Translations under genes and position numbers: made by a program | Notes under the pieces: model-generated | What the model was told of the DNA's origin: nothing | Database searches by the model: none | The model's input: the letters and a program-made list of their open reading frames with translations, nothing else | Shown here: piece by piece, positions 14,509-22,457 of the stretch | Layout of the letters: every line of letters starts with the position of its first letter | How positions within the stretch are numbered: the first letter of the stretch is position 1 | NCBI GenBank assembly: GCA_945882755.1 | Contig: CAMCWS010000021.1 | Span: forward strand, 1 to 25,256 | Origin: Bordetella parapertussis | Lineage (GTDB): Bacteria; Pseudomonadota; Gammaproteobacteria; Burkholderiales; Burkholderiaceae_C | Reading direction: 5' to 3' | Length of the DNA: 25,256 nt

Positions 14509-14661
14509 AAGGTTGGAAAAACATCAACCTTCAAACAAAGCAAGCCAATAAATGAATAGTGGCGTGGTTCAACTGTATGAACCCAAGGTGAGAGGCAGAT
14601 GTAGCAAGTGGGTCACTGACCCAACAACAGACATTGTCTCACGGATCAGGGTCTACCCTGA
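14509..14661 (-). other. Hairpin-rich leader/intergenic region upstream of the helicase
   Basis: Four perfect inverted repeats occur in about 150 bp: 14509-14515 with 14525-14531 (7 bp), 14566-14571 with 14578-14583 (6 bp), 14609-14615 with 14617-14623 (7 bp), and 14646-14652 with 14655-14661 (7 bp). The one nearest orn could help end orn mRNA, but no T-run follows. The others fall in the probable 5' untranslated region of the helicase. I found no convincing -10/-35 pair. Confidence 0.45.
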
Positions 14662-14670
14662 GAAATATTT

Positions 14671-15264
14671 TTAAAGCTTCAAAAAATGCTCACGGTAATG
14701 CACCAACTCATCAATGGATTCATGCACATCGGCTAAGGCGGTATGGCTTTGTTGCTTCTTAAATGAGGCATATACCTGTGGCTTCCAGCGTTTGGAGAGT
14801 TCTTTCAGCGTGCTGACATCCAAATTGCGGTAGTGAAACCAAGCTTCAAATTTGGGCATGTACTTGACCAAAAAGCGCCGGTCTTGGCTGATGGTGTTGC
14901 CACACATGGGAGACACACCTTTTGACACATACTGCTTCATGAAAGCGATGAGTTGCTCTTGCACTTGCTCTTCATCAAGGGTGGATGCTTTGACTTTGTC
15001 AATCAAGCCACTTTTGCCGTGGGTGCCTTTGTTCCAAGCGTCCATGCCGTTGAGAACAGCGTCTGACTGGTGCAGCACCCACACAGCGCTTTCTTTGCGC
15101 GGCGTGAGATGCGGACCGGTCACCACCACGGCAATTTCTAGAAGTTTGTCTTTTTCGGGGTCAAGGCCAGACATCTCGCAATCTAGCCAGACAAGGTTCT
15201 CATCCGTTTTAGACAACACGGTTTCTTCGGGGGTAGCAGGGCTATTTGGTGCAGTCATGTTCAT
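14671..15264 (-). CDS. orn: Oligoribonuclease
   Basis: A 197-residue DEDDh 3'-5' exoribonuclease that degrades 2-5 nt RNAs (and pGpG from cyclic-di-GMP turnover) to mononucleotides. The catalytic residues are visible: D28 and E30 in [10 protein letters not shown]128 in N-T-I-S-Q-D-R-R-F, and H174 with D179 in H-T-A-L-A-D. The first ATG (15264) has AGAGGA about 10 bp upstream and adds a short tail before the conserved core. The gene is divergent from the M48 protease, with only 27 bp between the starts. Confidence 0.97.
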   Translation of the reverse strand: MNMTAPNSPATPEETVLSKTDENLVWLDCEMSGLDPEKDKLLEIAVVVTGPHLTPRKESAVWVLHQSDAVLNGMDAWNKGTHGKSGLIDKVKASTLDEEQVQEQLIAFMKQYVSKGVSPMCGNTISQDRRFLVKYMPKFEAWFHYRNLDVSTLKELSKRWKPQVYASFKKQQSHTALADVHESIDELVHYREHFLKL

Positions 15265-15291
15265 GTGGTCATTGTCCTCTAAACTAGATAC

Positions 15292-16548
15292 ATGACTACC
15301 TCTTTAAGCTTTACTCTCATTTTTACCAGCTTGCTGGTGATCAACCTGCTCATCAAGTTTTGGCTTGCAAACCGGCAAATGCGTCATGTGGCGCAGCACC
15401 GCGCCAAAGTTCCAGATGCATTCGCCTCGGTCATTGATACTGCAGCACACCAAAAAGCCGCTGACTACACCATCGCTAAATTGCGTTTAGGTCATTGGGA
15501 CTTGGCGCTTGACACAGCCATGTTGGTGATGTGGACCTTGCTAGGCGGCTTGGGATTTCTCGACCAAGTGTTGCTCGATCTCATCGGTCCTGGCATGTGG
15601 CAGCAAATCGCCTTGGTGTTCAGTTTCACCCTCATCAGCGCTGTGGTCAGCTTGCCACTGTCGTATGTGCAAACCTTTCACATCGAACAATCCTTTGGCT
15701 TTAACCGCATGACCTTGGGTTTGTGGCTGAGCGACATGCTCAAGGGTGGCTTGGTCGCCGCTGCATTGGGTTTGCCCTTGCTGTGGTTGGTCTTGTATTT
15801 GATGCAGTCGGGCGGCGCACTGTGGTGGGTGATTGCTTGGGGTGTATTGGTGGCTTACCAATTGTTTGTCATGTGGTTGGCCCCCAGCGTCATCATGCCT
15901 TTGTTCAACAAATTTCAACCGCTTGAGGATGCCACCTTGAAAGACCGTGTCATTGCCTTGATGCAGCGCACAGGCTTTCAAGCCAATGGTTTCTTTGTGA
16001 TGGATGGCAGCCGCCGCTCGGCCCATTCGAATGCGTTCTTTACTGGCCTAGGCAAGCAAAAACGCGTGGTGTTTTTTGATACCTTGCTCAAGCAGCTCAA
16101 TGCCGATGAGATGGAAGCTGTGCTGGCCCACGAACTGGGGCATGCCAAGCTCAAGCACATCCCAAAATCTTTACTCAGCAGTTTTGCATTCACCTTGGTG
16201 GGGCTTGCGGGCTTAGGTTGGCTCAGCACCCAAACCTGGTTTTATGAGGGCATGGGTATCCAGCCGCACTTAGGCAGCGCCAACGACGCTATTGCCCTGC
16301 TTTTATTCATGATGTTTGTGCCTTTGGTGTCCTTTGTCACCAAGCCTTGGCAGTCGGCACGTTCTAGGCAGCATGAATTTGAAGCAGATGCCTTTGCTTG
16401 CCAACATGCCAATGGCGCTGACTTGCGTCAGGCACTTCTCAAACTCTACCAAGACAATGCGTCTACCCTGACACCCGATCCTCTTTATGTGGCTTTCTAC
16501 CATTCGCACCCGCCAGCAGCACAACGCTTGGCCCGACTGACTGCATGA
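15292..16548 (+). CDS. M48-family membrane metalloprotease (Ste24/CAAX prenyl protease-like)
   Basis: A 418-residue integral membrane zinc protease. The active-site H280-E-L-G-H284 and the downstream E364 in E-F-E-A-D-A-F-A form the gluzincin ligand set. Several hydrophobic segments lie on both sides (about 5-25, 70-90, 100-125, 150-205 and 295-350), with the family's usual N-terminal membrane domain before the catalytic region. Bacterial members are thought to act in membrane protein quality control, since prenylated substrates are not known in these hosts. The stop overlaps the rsgA start as ATGA, so the two are co-translated. Confidence 0.93.
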   Translation: MTTSLSFTLIFTSLLVINLLIKFWLANRQMRHVAQHRAKVPDAFASVIDTAAHQKAADYTIAKLRLGHWDLALDTAMLVMWTLLGGLGFLDQVLLDLIGPGMWQQIALVFSFTLISAVVSLPLSYVQTFHIEQSFGFNRMTLGLWLSDMLKGGLVAAALGLPLLWLVLYLMQSGGALWWVIAWGVLVAYQLFVMWLAPSVIMPLFNKFQPLEDATLKDRVIALMQRTGFQANGFFVMDGSRRSAHSNAFFTGLGKQKRVVFFDTLLKQLNADEMEAVLAHELGHAKLKHIPKSLLSSFAFTLVGLAGLGWLSTQTWFYEGMGIQPHLGSANDAIALLLFMMFVPLVSFVTKPWQSARSRQHEFEADAFACQHANGADLRQALLKLYQDNASTLTPDPLYVAFYHSHPPAAQRLARLTA

Positions 16549-17438
16549 CCGCTTGGGGTTTGGTGGTGGCCAGCCATGGCCGCCATGTTTGGGTGGAAGA
16601 TGCCAAAGGCGAGCGCAGAATTTGCCACCCGCGGGGTAAAAAAAACCACGCGGTGGTCGGCGACCATGTGCAGTGGAGCGCCAGTGAAGATGGCGGCAGC
16701 ATCGAATCCATTGAAACCCGAAAAAACATCTTCTACCGTCAAGATGAAATTCGAACCAAATCATTCGCCGCCAATATCGACCAAGTACTGGTCTTGGTGG
16801 CCGCAGAGCCCGATTTTTCACAAAGCCAGTTGTCAAGGGCCTTGATTGCGGCTCGCCATGAAGGCATACGCACCTTGATTGGTTTGAACAAGCAAGACTT
16901 GGGAGACGCGTTCACCAGAGCTTGGCAGAAACTTTTGCCCTACCAGCAACTCGGTTGTTTGGTGCTGCCCCTGAGTTTGAGAAACCTTGAGCAGGACCTA
17001 AGCGCCCTCAACCATGAACTTGCCAACCGCGTCACCTTGGTGCTTGGTCCTTCGGGTGCGGGCAAAAGCACACTGATCAACCGCTTGGTACCCGATGCCA
17101 AAGCAGCGACCAACATCATTTCTCAGGCTTTGCAGTCGGGCAAACACACCACCACCTCGACCACTTGGTATTGGGCAGATGAGACCAAAACAACCGCCCT
17201 GATGGACTCCCCAGGCTTTCAAGCATTTGGTCTACACCATATTGCCCCTCAGGCATTGGCATCATGTATGCCCGATATTGCCGTTCATGCAGATCACTGC
17301 AAATTCCACAATTGCAGCCATGTGCATGAGCCTGATTGCGGGGTACGCCAAGCTTTGCTTGAACAAGCGATTGACCCAGGGCGCTACAAAATTTACACCG
17401 AGCTTTTTGATGAGCTGTCGGCACCTAAAACATATTAG
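16545..17438 (+). CDS. rsgA: Small ribosomal subunit biogenesis GTPase RsgA
   Basis: A 297-residue circularly permuted GTPase that helps late maturation of the 30S subunit. The permuted motif order is visible: G4 N-K-Q-D (115-118), then G1 G-P-S-G-A-G-K-S (168-175), then G3 D-S-P-G (221-224). An N-terminal OB-fold region (about 1-70) and a C-terminal zinc knuckle (C252, C257, H259, C265) complete the family architecture. The ATG overlaps the M48 protease stop. The last codon begins a hairpin shared with the convergent CobD-like gene. Confidence 0.97.
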   Translation: MTAWGLVVASHGRHVWVEDAKGERRICHPRGKKNHAVVGDHVQWSASEDGGSIESIETRKNIFYRQDEIRTKSFAANIDQVLVLVAAEPDFSQSQLSRALIAARHEGIRTLIGLNKQDLGDAFTRAWQKLLPYQQLGCLVLPLSLRNLEQDLSALNHELANRVTLVLGPSGAGKSTLINRLVPDAKAATNIISQALQSGKHTTTSTTWYWADETKTTALMDSPGFQAFGLHHIAPQALASCMPDIAVHADHCKFHNCSHVHEPDCGVRQALLEQAIDPGRYKIYTELFDELSAPKTY

Positions 17439-17457
17439 GCTGAAAAGCGCTTCAGCC
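17438..17457. terminator. Shared hairpin at the convergent ends of rsgA and the CobD-like gene
   Basis: GGCTGAA (17438-17444) and TTCAGCC (17451-17457) form a perfect 7-bp stem with a 6-nt loop. It overlaps the last base of the rsgA stop and the stop of the opposite gene. It would form in either transcript, but there is no T-run on either side, so it is at best a weak bidirectional terminator or an mRNA 3'-end stabiliser. Confidence 0.4.
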
Positions 17458-18426
17458 CAGCAACCGCGCCAACGTTAAAAGCGCCAGCAGCAACATCCAC
17501 ATCACCACCGCACGCCAAACCAAGCCCACCATGCTGCGCAGATGGAACAACTCAGGCTCACGCCCAGCGGTGGTCTCTACGGCCTGAGGGGTGAGTAGCG
17601 ACTCCTCGTCTGGTAGGCCTAAATTTTTGCCACCCAAGCGAACATTGATGGCACCCGAGGTAGCGGCCAACACCACCCCGTCGTTGGAATCAGGGAAATG
17701 TGCGGCATCGTGACGCCAAGCTTCAACCGCATCTTCAAAATTGCCTACCACCGCAAAACTCAAGCCAGTCATTCGAGCAGGTACCCAGTCCGTCACACGC
17801 CATGCTTTGGCAGCAGTGGTTTCTAGCGCGGGGTTGCTGAGTTCTGCGGTTCCCAAACCTGGCGTTTGAGGACTCACCCACGCTCGGGACAAAAATTCAC
17901 TCAATCTGTAAAACACGGCACCCACAGGCCCCAAGCCCAAACCCGCAAAGACCACAAACCAAACCACCACGCCAAACACATGCCGGTGCGCCGCAATGGC
18001 TGAATATTCGATCACATGGCGAATGATTTCCTCGCGTGAGAGGTTTTCGCCTTTGGCACCCGACCACTGTGAGAGAAGCGTGTTGGCCTGCACATCGTCA
18101 CCCACGGACAGCGCATGTCGAATGCCGGTGAAGTGATGGCTGAAATGGCGAAAACCCAAAGTGGCATACAACACGGCCACGCTCCAGAGCATGGCAAAAA
18201 GCCAACCCGCGAACCACATCAGCAAGACGTGAACCATCAACACAAGCAAACACGGCAAGCCCATGGCCAAGCCCCAAGCGGTCCAAGCGTGGCGTTGGTC
18301 ACCGGTGTCTAGCGTCTTGCGTACCCTGTCTGCCCAAGCTTGCGAGAACCGTTCCAAGCTTTCACCAAAACTCAATGGTCGGGCTTGCTCCAGCAAGAAA
18401 GCAAATAAAAGTGCGAAAAAACTCAT
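17452..18426 (-). CDS. CobD/CbiB-family integral membrane protein
   Basis: A 324-residue polytopic membrane protein. It matches the CobD/CbiB family layout: an N-terminal segment F-F-A-L-L-F-A-F-L-L-E-Q-A-R-P, two membrane spans (about 50-92), a soluble portion, E-Y-S-A-I-A-A-H-R-H-V-F-G-V-V-V-W-F in mid-protein, and a final span (about 303-323). True CbiB attaches aminopropanol to adenosylcobyric acid. No other cobalamin gene is nearby, and the protein sits with a Nudix hydrolase, so a real role in B12 synthesis is doubtful. Orphan members of this family are common in Burkholderiales. It starts 13 bp after the Nudix stop, so they probably share a transcript. Confidence 0.75.
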   Translation of the reverse strand: MSFFALLFAFLLEQARPLSFGESLERFSQAWADRVRKTLDTGDQRHAWTAWGLAMGLPCLLVLMVHVLLMWFAGWLFAMLWSVAVLYATLGFRHFSHHFTGIRHALSVGDDVQANTLLSQWSGAKGENLSREEIIRHVIEYSAIAAHRHVFGVVVWFVVFAGLGLGPVGAVFYRLSEFLSRAWVSPQTPGLGTAELSNPALETTAAKAWRVTDWVPARMTGLSFAVVGNFEDAVEAWRHDAAHFPDSNDGVVLAATSGAINVRLGGKNLGLPDEESLLTPQAVETTAGREPELFHLRSMVGLVWRAVVMWMLLLALLTLARLLG

Positions 18427-18439
18427 GCCTGCATGATAG

Positions 18440-19159
18440 TCAAGACTCAGCGTTTGACCCAGCCTGATCGGGGTCTGTGCTTAAAAAACAGTAAAGGTTG
18501 CGCAAAATACCGGCGGTCACGCCCCAAATAAAGCGTTTTTGATCGGCGTCTTCATAGGGCATGGAGAACCACTCACGTCGCACGCCGGACCACTCCACCG
18601 CATGGCGGCAGTGGTTGGCAGGGTTCATCACATGCGCCAAAGGCACCTCGAACACTTGTGCCACCTCATACGGATTAGCGCTCAGACGCATCGCGGGGTC
18701 AATCAAGGCCACCACGGGTGTCACCTTAAAGCCTGTGCCAGTCAGATACAGAGGCAATTGCCCCAAGACCTCGACGTGCGAGGACTCCAGTCCCACCTCT
18801 TCTTGCGACTCACGCAGCGCCGCTGCCACCGCATCTGCATCGCCTTCGTCTAAGCGCCCCCCAGGAAAAGCAATCTGACCCGAATGGGTAGACAAATGGG
18901 CGGTTCTGAGCGTGAGCAACACACTTGGCTGGGGGCGCATCACCACGCCCACCAGCACGGCTGCATCCACCGGAGGCTTCAGCGGGTTTAACGGGGGCTC
19001 CAGCATGGCATCGGGCTGCCAAACAGGTGGCATGGCAAAGTGCTGTCGCAAGCCCAGTGGCGCTAGCCTATGCACAGGTACCTGAGGCAAATGCCCATCC
19101 CAGCCCAAAACTTCTGCGGTTTCAGGTGAGAAACGGGGGATTTGGGTCAAGGAAACCAC
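18440..19159 (-). CDS. Nudix hydrolase, CoA pyrophosphatase-like (NudL type)
   Basis: A 239-residue Nudix protein. It carries the CoA-pyrophosphatase signature L-L-T-L-R-T-x-x-L-x-x-H-x-G-Q-I-x-F-P-G-G directly before a Nudix box ending in R-E-S-Q-E-E-V-G-L. The box has Asp where the general consensus has Glu, and one extra residue before R-E, as in E. coli NudL. The likely reaction is hydrolysis of CoA or acyl-CoA to phosphopantetheine and 3',5'-ADP. The longest start is GTG at 19159, with no visible ribosome binding site, so the true start is uncertain. It lies only about 20 bp past the rplS terminator, so it depends on readthrough or a promoter inside that short interval. Confidence 0.85.
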   Translation of the reverse strand: MVSLTQIPRFSPETAEVLGWDGHLPQVPVHRLAPLGLRQHFAMPPVWQPDAMLEPPLNPLKPPVDAAVLVGVVMRPQPSVLLTLRTAHLSTHSGQIAFPGGRLDEGDADAVAAALRESQEEVGLESSHVEVLGQLPLYLTGTGFKVTPVVALIDPAMRLSANPYEVAQVFEVPLAHVMNPANHCRHAVEWSGVRREWFSMPYEDADQKRFIWGVTAGILRNLYCFLSTDPDQAGSNAES

Positions 19160-19178
19160 TAAGTTAATGAGGGGTCAG

Positions 19179-19213
19179 AAAAAAACCGCCGCAGCGTGAA
19201 CTGGGGCGGTTTG
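19179..19213 (-). terminator. Rho-independent terminator of the rpsP-rimM-trmD-rplS operon
   Basis: On the minus strand AAACCGCC (19212-19205) pairs with GGCGGTTT (19190-19183), and the stem runs straight into a run of seven T. The 8-bp GC-rich stem and T-run are a textbook intrinsic terminator, about 24 bp after the rplS stop. The loop is 14 nt. Confidence 0.9.
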
Positions 19214-19235
19214 TTTCAAGCAGGCCTGTAAGGGC

Positions 19236-19616
19236 TTACTTGGCAGCAGCAGGTGCTGCTTTAGCTGTAAGTTTTTCTTTGATACGGGCAGACTTACCGC
19301 TGCGCTCACGCAAATAGTAAAGCTTGGCACGACGCACATCACCACGGCGCTTGACTTCAACGCCAGCGATCAAGGGGCTGTAGGTTTGGAAAGTACGCTC
19401 AACGCCTTCGCCGCTGGAGATTTTGCGAACGATGAAATTGGAGTTGATGCCGCGGTTGCGCTTGGCAATGACCACGCCTTCAAAGGCCTGCACACGTTTG
19501 CGAGTTCCCTCGACCACGTTGACGCTGACCACCACGGTGTCGCCAGGGGCGAAAACCGGGATTTTCTTGCCCATACGGGCGATTTCTTCTTGTTCCAGGG
19601 TCTGGATGAGATTCAT
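19236..19616 (-). CDS. rplS: 50S ribosomal protein L19
   Basis: A 126-residue bL19, located at the 30S-50S interface. The sequence shows the family's [30 protein letters not shown] and [19 protein letters not shown], then a Lys/Ala-rich tail slightly longer than in E. coli. GAGGACACC upstream supplies the ribosome binding site. It is the last gene of the operon, separated from trmD by 105 bp that contain a TATAAT element, so it may also have its own promoter. Confidence 0.98.
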   Translation of the reverse strand: MNLIQTLEQEEIARMGKKIPVFAPGDTVVVSVNVVEGTRKRVQAFEGVVIAKRNRGINSNFIVRKISSGEGVERTFQTYSPLIAGVEVKRRGDVRRAKLYYLRERSGKSARIKEKLTAKAAPAAAK

Positions 19617-19661
19617 GGTGTCCTCACAATGATCATGGATGCGCTACACAAAAGGCCTATG

Positions 19662-19674
19662 GTGTTTGAAACAC
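19662..19674 (-). other. Small inverted repeat in the rplS leader
   Basis: GTGTTTGAAACAC is a perfect palindrome about a single central base. It lies about 45 bp upstream of rplS and downstream of the internal TATAAT box. As RNA it would form a short 5-bp hairpin with a 3-nt loop. Leader structures that bind L19 are known in other phyla, but nothing here shows that function. Confidence 0.35.
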
Positions 19675-19706
19675 GAGGCGGCCACCCAGAGGATCGAAAG
19701 CCCGCC

Positions 19707-19712
19707 ATTATA
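19707..19712 (-). promoter_or_regulatory. Candidate -10 element of an internal rplS promoter
   Basis: The minus strand reads CTATAATGG, a perfect TATAAT, about 10 bp after the trmD stop and 90 bp before rplS. The same nine bases occur upstream of rpsP. No good -35 hexamer is present at 16-18 bp spacing, so the promoter call rests on the -10 and its recurrence. Confidence 0.45.
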
Positions 19713-19721
19713 GCTGGCTGG

Positions 19722-20483
19722 CTAAGCCTTGGGCTTATGTGCCAACAGTTGCTCATCCGCGCGGGTCAAAAGCCCAGATTGACGGGCTTTTTCTAGCAAG
19801 TCAGGGCGGTTTTGCGCGGTCAGCGTCAGGCTTTGCTGGCGTCGCCAAGCCGCAATATGGGCATGGTGACCCGACAGAAGGGCCTCGGGCACCGGTTGGT
19901 CTTGCCACACCTCGGGGCGGGTGTAGTGGGGAGAGTCAAGCAAACCACTCAGCGCAGGGGTAAAACTGTCTTGCAAATGGCTTTGTTCATCATGCAAAAC
20001 ACCCGGTTGCAAACGGGCCAAGGCGTCCAGCCAAGCCATGGCGGCAATTTCGCCACCCGACAACACAAAGTCGCCTAAGCTGATTTGGGCGTCTACATGC
20101 CTGTCAATAAAGCGCTGATCGATACCTTCGTAACGGCCGCACAGCAGCACCACGCCAACGGTTTGCCCAGCCCGCTCCACTGCATTTTGGGTCAGCACTT
20201 GTCCCACCGGTGAGAAATACAGCAATGGCGCTTGTTCTCTGTTGAAGCCGCTTTCGCCCCGTACAGCTGCCAAGCAAGCCGCCAACGGTTCAGCCAGCAT
20301 CACCATGCCAGGGCCGCCGCCAAAAGGCCGGTCGTCTACCCTTTTGTAATTGCCCTCAGCGTGGTCGCGGGGGTTCCATGTTTTGACCGCCAGTTGCCCG
20401 CTTTCATAGGCGCGGCGCGTCACACCCGCTTGCAAAAAAGCGGGGAAAAGTTCGGGAAACAAAGTGATGATGTCGACGCGCAT
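19722..20483 (-). CDS. trmD: tRNA (guanine-N1-)-methyltransferase
   Basis: A 253-residue SPOUT methyltransferase that makes m1G37 in tRNAs reading codons starting with C, which prevents +1 frameshifting. The family's knot region is clear: R-P-F-G-G-G-P-G-M-V-M near the start, L-C-G-R-Y-E-G-I-D-Q-R-F and S-L-G-D-F-V-L-S-G-G-E in the middle. The ATG at 20483 was chosen because M-R-V-D-I-I-T-L-F-P-E is the conserved N-terminus. A TTG five codons earlier would also be in frame but adds no conserved sequence. It lies 17 bp after rimM in the usual rpsP-rimM-trmD-rplS order. Confidence 0.97.
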   Translation of the reverse strand: MRVDIITLFPELFPAFLQAGVTRRAYESGQLAVKTWNPRDHAEGNYKRVDDRPFGGGPGMVMLAEPLAACLAAVRGESGFNREQAPLLYFSPVGQVLTQNAVERAGQTVGVVLLCGRYEGIDQRFIDRHVDAQISLGDFVLSGGEIAAMAWLDALARLQPGVLHDEQSHLQDSFTPALSGLLDSPHYTRPEVWQDQPVPEALLSGHHAHIAAWRRQQSLTLTAQNRPDLLEKARQSGLLTRADEQLLAHKPKA

Positions 20484-20500
20484 GGCCACAGTATGCAAGC

Positions 20501-21073
20501 TCAGTAATCGGCTTGCCAGTCCACCGTGATGAGGCGACCTTGGATATCCACCGCGTCAACATAGGCGGAGACAAAGGGAATCATTCGCTCTATGGGTTTG
20601 CCTTCGCCATCGCTCACCGTGTCGCGCAAGACCAGCACGGTTTGTGGGCCGGTGGACAACAACTCGGTGACCTCGCCCAAGTCCACGCCTTCACGGTTTC
20701 GCACCTGCAAACCCATCAGATCCACCCAATAGTATTCATCGATGGCTGGCGTGGGAAAGCTCGACCGAGGGACAAATATGCGTGCGCCTTTGAGGCTTTG
20801 GGCAACGTCGCGATCATCCAATTCGTGGATGCAAGCCACCACGCTGTCGGAATGTTCTTTGGCTTCACGCACACGCAACTGCACCGTACCGGCAAATGGC
20901 GAGGCACCGCGTTCATTGGGTTGTAAAAACCAGCGTTTAGAAGAAAACAGCGCCTCGGGAGAGGCGCTGTGGGGGAGGATTTTCAGCCACCCCTTGAGAC
21001 CCCAAGCATCCAGAATGCGCCCGACTTCGATAGCATCCGCTGGTAATTCAGCAGGCTCCCAAGCGGGTTGCAT
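20501..21073 (-). CDS. rimM: Ribosome maturation factor RimM
   Basis: A 190-residue RimM, which binds S19 and assists assembly of the 30S head domain. The N-terminal barrel begins E-V-G-R-I-L-D-A-W-G-L-K-G-W-L-K-I, and the PRC-barrel half has E-Y-Y-W-V-D-L-M-G-L-Q-V and M-I-P-F-V-S-A-Y-V-D. The protein ends in I-T-V-D-W-Q-A-D-Y, close to the D-W-x-x-D-(Y/F) end seen in other proteobacterial RimM. It lies 17 bp after rpsP and upstream of trmD. Confidence 0.97.
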   Translation of the reverse strand: MQPAWEPAELPADAIEVGRILDAWGLKGWLKILPHSASPEALFSSKRWFLQPNERGASPFAGTVQLRVREAKEHSDSVVACIHELDDRDVAQSLKGARIFVPRSSFPTPAIDEYYWVDLMGLQVRNREGVDLGEVTELLSTGPQTVLVLRDTVSDGEGKPIERMIPFVSAYVDAVDIQGRLITVDWQADY

Positions 21074-21090
21074 GGGTTGGGGATGGGCTT

Positions 21091-21342
21091 TTAAGCGGCA
21101 GTTTTGCCGGCTTGTTTGATCAGGCGGTCCACGGTAGGCGACGTTTGTGCGCCCACGCCGACCCAGTAGCTCAGACGGTCTTGGGCAATGCGCAAGCCTT
21201 CCTCACCACCAGAAGCGATAGGGTTGTAAAAACCGATGCGCTCGATAAAACGGCCATCGCGGCGAACGCGTTTGTCAGCCACAACAATGTTGAAAAAGGG
21301 GCGGGCTTTAGCGCCGCCGCGTGAAAGTCGGATGACGACCAT
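21091..21342 (-). CDS. rpsP: 30S ribosomal protein S16
   Basis: An 83-residue bS16, needed for 30S assembly. It opens [20 protein letters not shown] and contains [17 protein letters not shown] near the end, both characteristic. An AAGGAT ribosome binding site is at 21348-21353. It is the first gene of the four-gene ribosomal operon. Confidence 0.98.
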   Translation of the reverse strand: MVVIRLSRGGAKARPFFNIVVADKRVRRDGRFIERIGFYNPIASGGEEGLRIAQDRLSYWVGVGAQTSPTVDRLIKQAGKTAA

Positions 21343-21425
21343 GGTTTATCCTTGGGTGCAGACTTTGATTCAGCGATGAGACACGCGACATGACCACCCG
21401 GCCAGCGCTCGCTGAAAAGCCTACC

Positions 21426-21431
21426 ATTATA
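21426..21431 (-). promoter_or_regulatory. Candidate -10 element of the rpsP operon promoter
   Basis: The minus strand reads CTATAATGG, containing a perfect TATAAT, 83 bp upstream of the rpsP start. It matches nine of nine bases with the element before rplS. No -35 hexamer resembles the consensus at normal spacing. It lies 12 bp before the divergent acetyltransferase start. Confidence 0.5.
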
Positions 21432-21443
21432 GACCGAGCCCCC

Positions 21444-21998
21444 ATGCACCCTTCTGCCCTGCTTATCCGCCCCAGTTCGCCAGCCGACTTGCCAGCCATT
21501 ACCGCGATCTACGCCCACCATGTGACGCATGGCAAGGGCAGCTTTGAATTAGAGGCCCCCGACCTGGGCGAAATGAGCCGCCGCCGCAGCGACGGGCTGG
21601 CCAAAGGCTTGCCGCATTTGGTTGCCAGCCGAGGTGCTGAGGTGCTGGGTTTTGCCTATGCGGGTGCCTTCAGGCCCCGCCCCGCCTTTCGTTTCATGGC
21701 CGAGGACTCGATTTACATCCACCCCGACCATACAGGTCAAGGCCTAGGTCGCGCCTTGCTGGCAGAACTTTTACGCCATTGCGAGGCGCTGGGTATTCGC
21801 CAAATGCTGGCGGTCATTGGCGACTCGGCCAACGCAAGCTCGATTGGGCTGCACCGCAGCTTGGGGTTTGAACACACCGGCATTTTGAAAGCCAGCGGCT
21901 GGAAACACGGCCAATGGCTAGACACCGTGTTCATGCAAAAAGCCTTGGGGACGGGAGATTCCAGCCCTGCCAGCGAGCTCACGCCGCCAAACCGATAA
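21444..21998 (+). CDS. GNAT-family N-acetyltransferase (phosphinothricin acetyltransferase-like)
   Basis: About 184 residues of the Pat/PhnO-like GNAT group. The acetyl-CoA pyrophosphate loop is visible as I-Y-I-H-P-D-H-T-G-Q-G-L-G-R-A-L-L. The C-terminal S-I-G-L-H-R-S-L-G-F-E-H-T-G and W-L-D-T-V-F-M-Q motifs are typical of Pat-like members, which acetylate the amino group of small amino acids such as phosphinothricin or methionine sulfone. The real substrate is unknown. The frame is open from 21390, but the earlier ATG would overlap the rpsP promoter, and the conserved domain begins after the ATG at 21444. The TM2-like gene follows 8 bp later. Confidence 0.85.
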   Translation: MHPSALLIRPSSPADLPAITAIYAHHVTHGKGSFELEAPDLGEMSRRRSDGLAKGLPHLVASRGAEVLGFAYAGAFRPRPAFRFMAEDSIYIHPDHTGQGLGRALLAELLRHCEALGIRQMLAVIGDSANASSIGLHRSLGFEHTGILKASGWKHGQWLDTVFMQKALGTGDSSPASELTPPNR

Positions 21999-22006
21999 TC
22001 CGCCAC

Positions 22007-22453
22007 ATGAAAAACAAAACACTGGCAACTTGGTTGAGCTTTTTGGGTGGCCCTTTGGGCTTGCAACGTTTTTACATGTACGGCAAAGGCGATTGGCTGG
22101 CTTGGGTGTTGCCTTGGCCCACGTTGTTGGGCTTGTATGGTTTTGAACGCGCCAAAAGTTTTGGCGTGGACGACCCGCTCAGTTGGTTGCTGCTACCTCT
22201 TTTAGGCATCACCATTGCCAGTGGTGCGCTGCATGCGATTTACTGGGGATTGATGTCCACCGAACGCTGGAACAGCACTTACAACCCGCAAGGCGAAGTG
22301 GAGTCGCCCGCCGGTGCCACAAACTGGCTGATCGTGGTTGCCTTGGTGTTGTCGCTGATGGTGGGCACCACCGCTTTGCTCTCCACCTTGGTCTATGGTT
22401 TTCAGCGCTACTTTGAATACCAAATAGAAGAAGCGCGAAAAATTTCGCAGTAA
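22007..22453 (+). CDS. Small TM2-like membrane protein
   Basis: About 148 residues with the opening K-N-K-T-L-A-T-W-L-S-F-L-G-G-P-L-G-L-Q-R-F-Y. This matches the first half of TM2 domains, including the G-x-x-G-x-x-R-F-Y hairpin. Hydrophobic segments lie at roughly 8-24, 30-45, 58-80 and 104-128, more than the two of the basic domain. The function of TM2 proteins in bacteria is not established. The frame extends back into the acetyltransferase gene, but the domain begins at ATG 22007. It is probably co-transcribed with that gene and converges on folK 4 bp later. Confidence 0.75.
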   Translation: MKNKTLATWLSFLGGPLGLQRFYMYGKGDWLAWVLPWPTLLGLYGFERAKSFGVDDPLSWLLLPLLGITIASGALHAIYWGLMSTERWNSTYNPQGEVESPAGATNWLIVVALVLSLMVGTTALLSTLVYGFQRYFEYQIEEARKISQ

Positions 22454-22457
22454 AGGC

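Noticed and set aside
20484..20498. TTG start five codons upstream for trmD
   Set aside because: The conserved N-terminus begins at the ATG at 20483, and the extra residues are not seen in the family.
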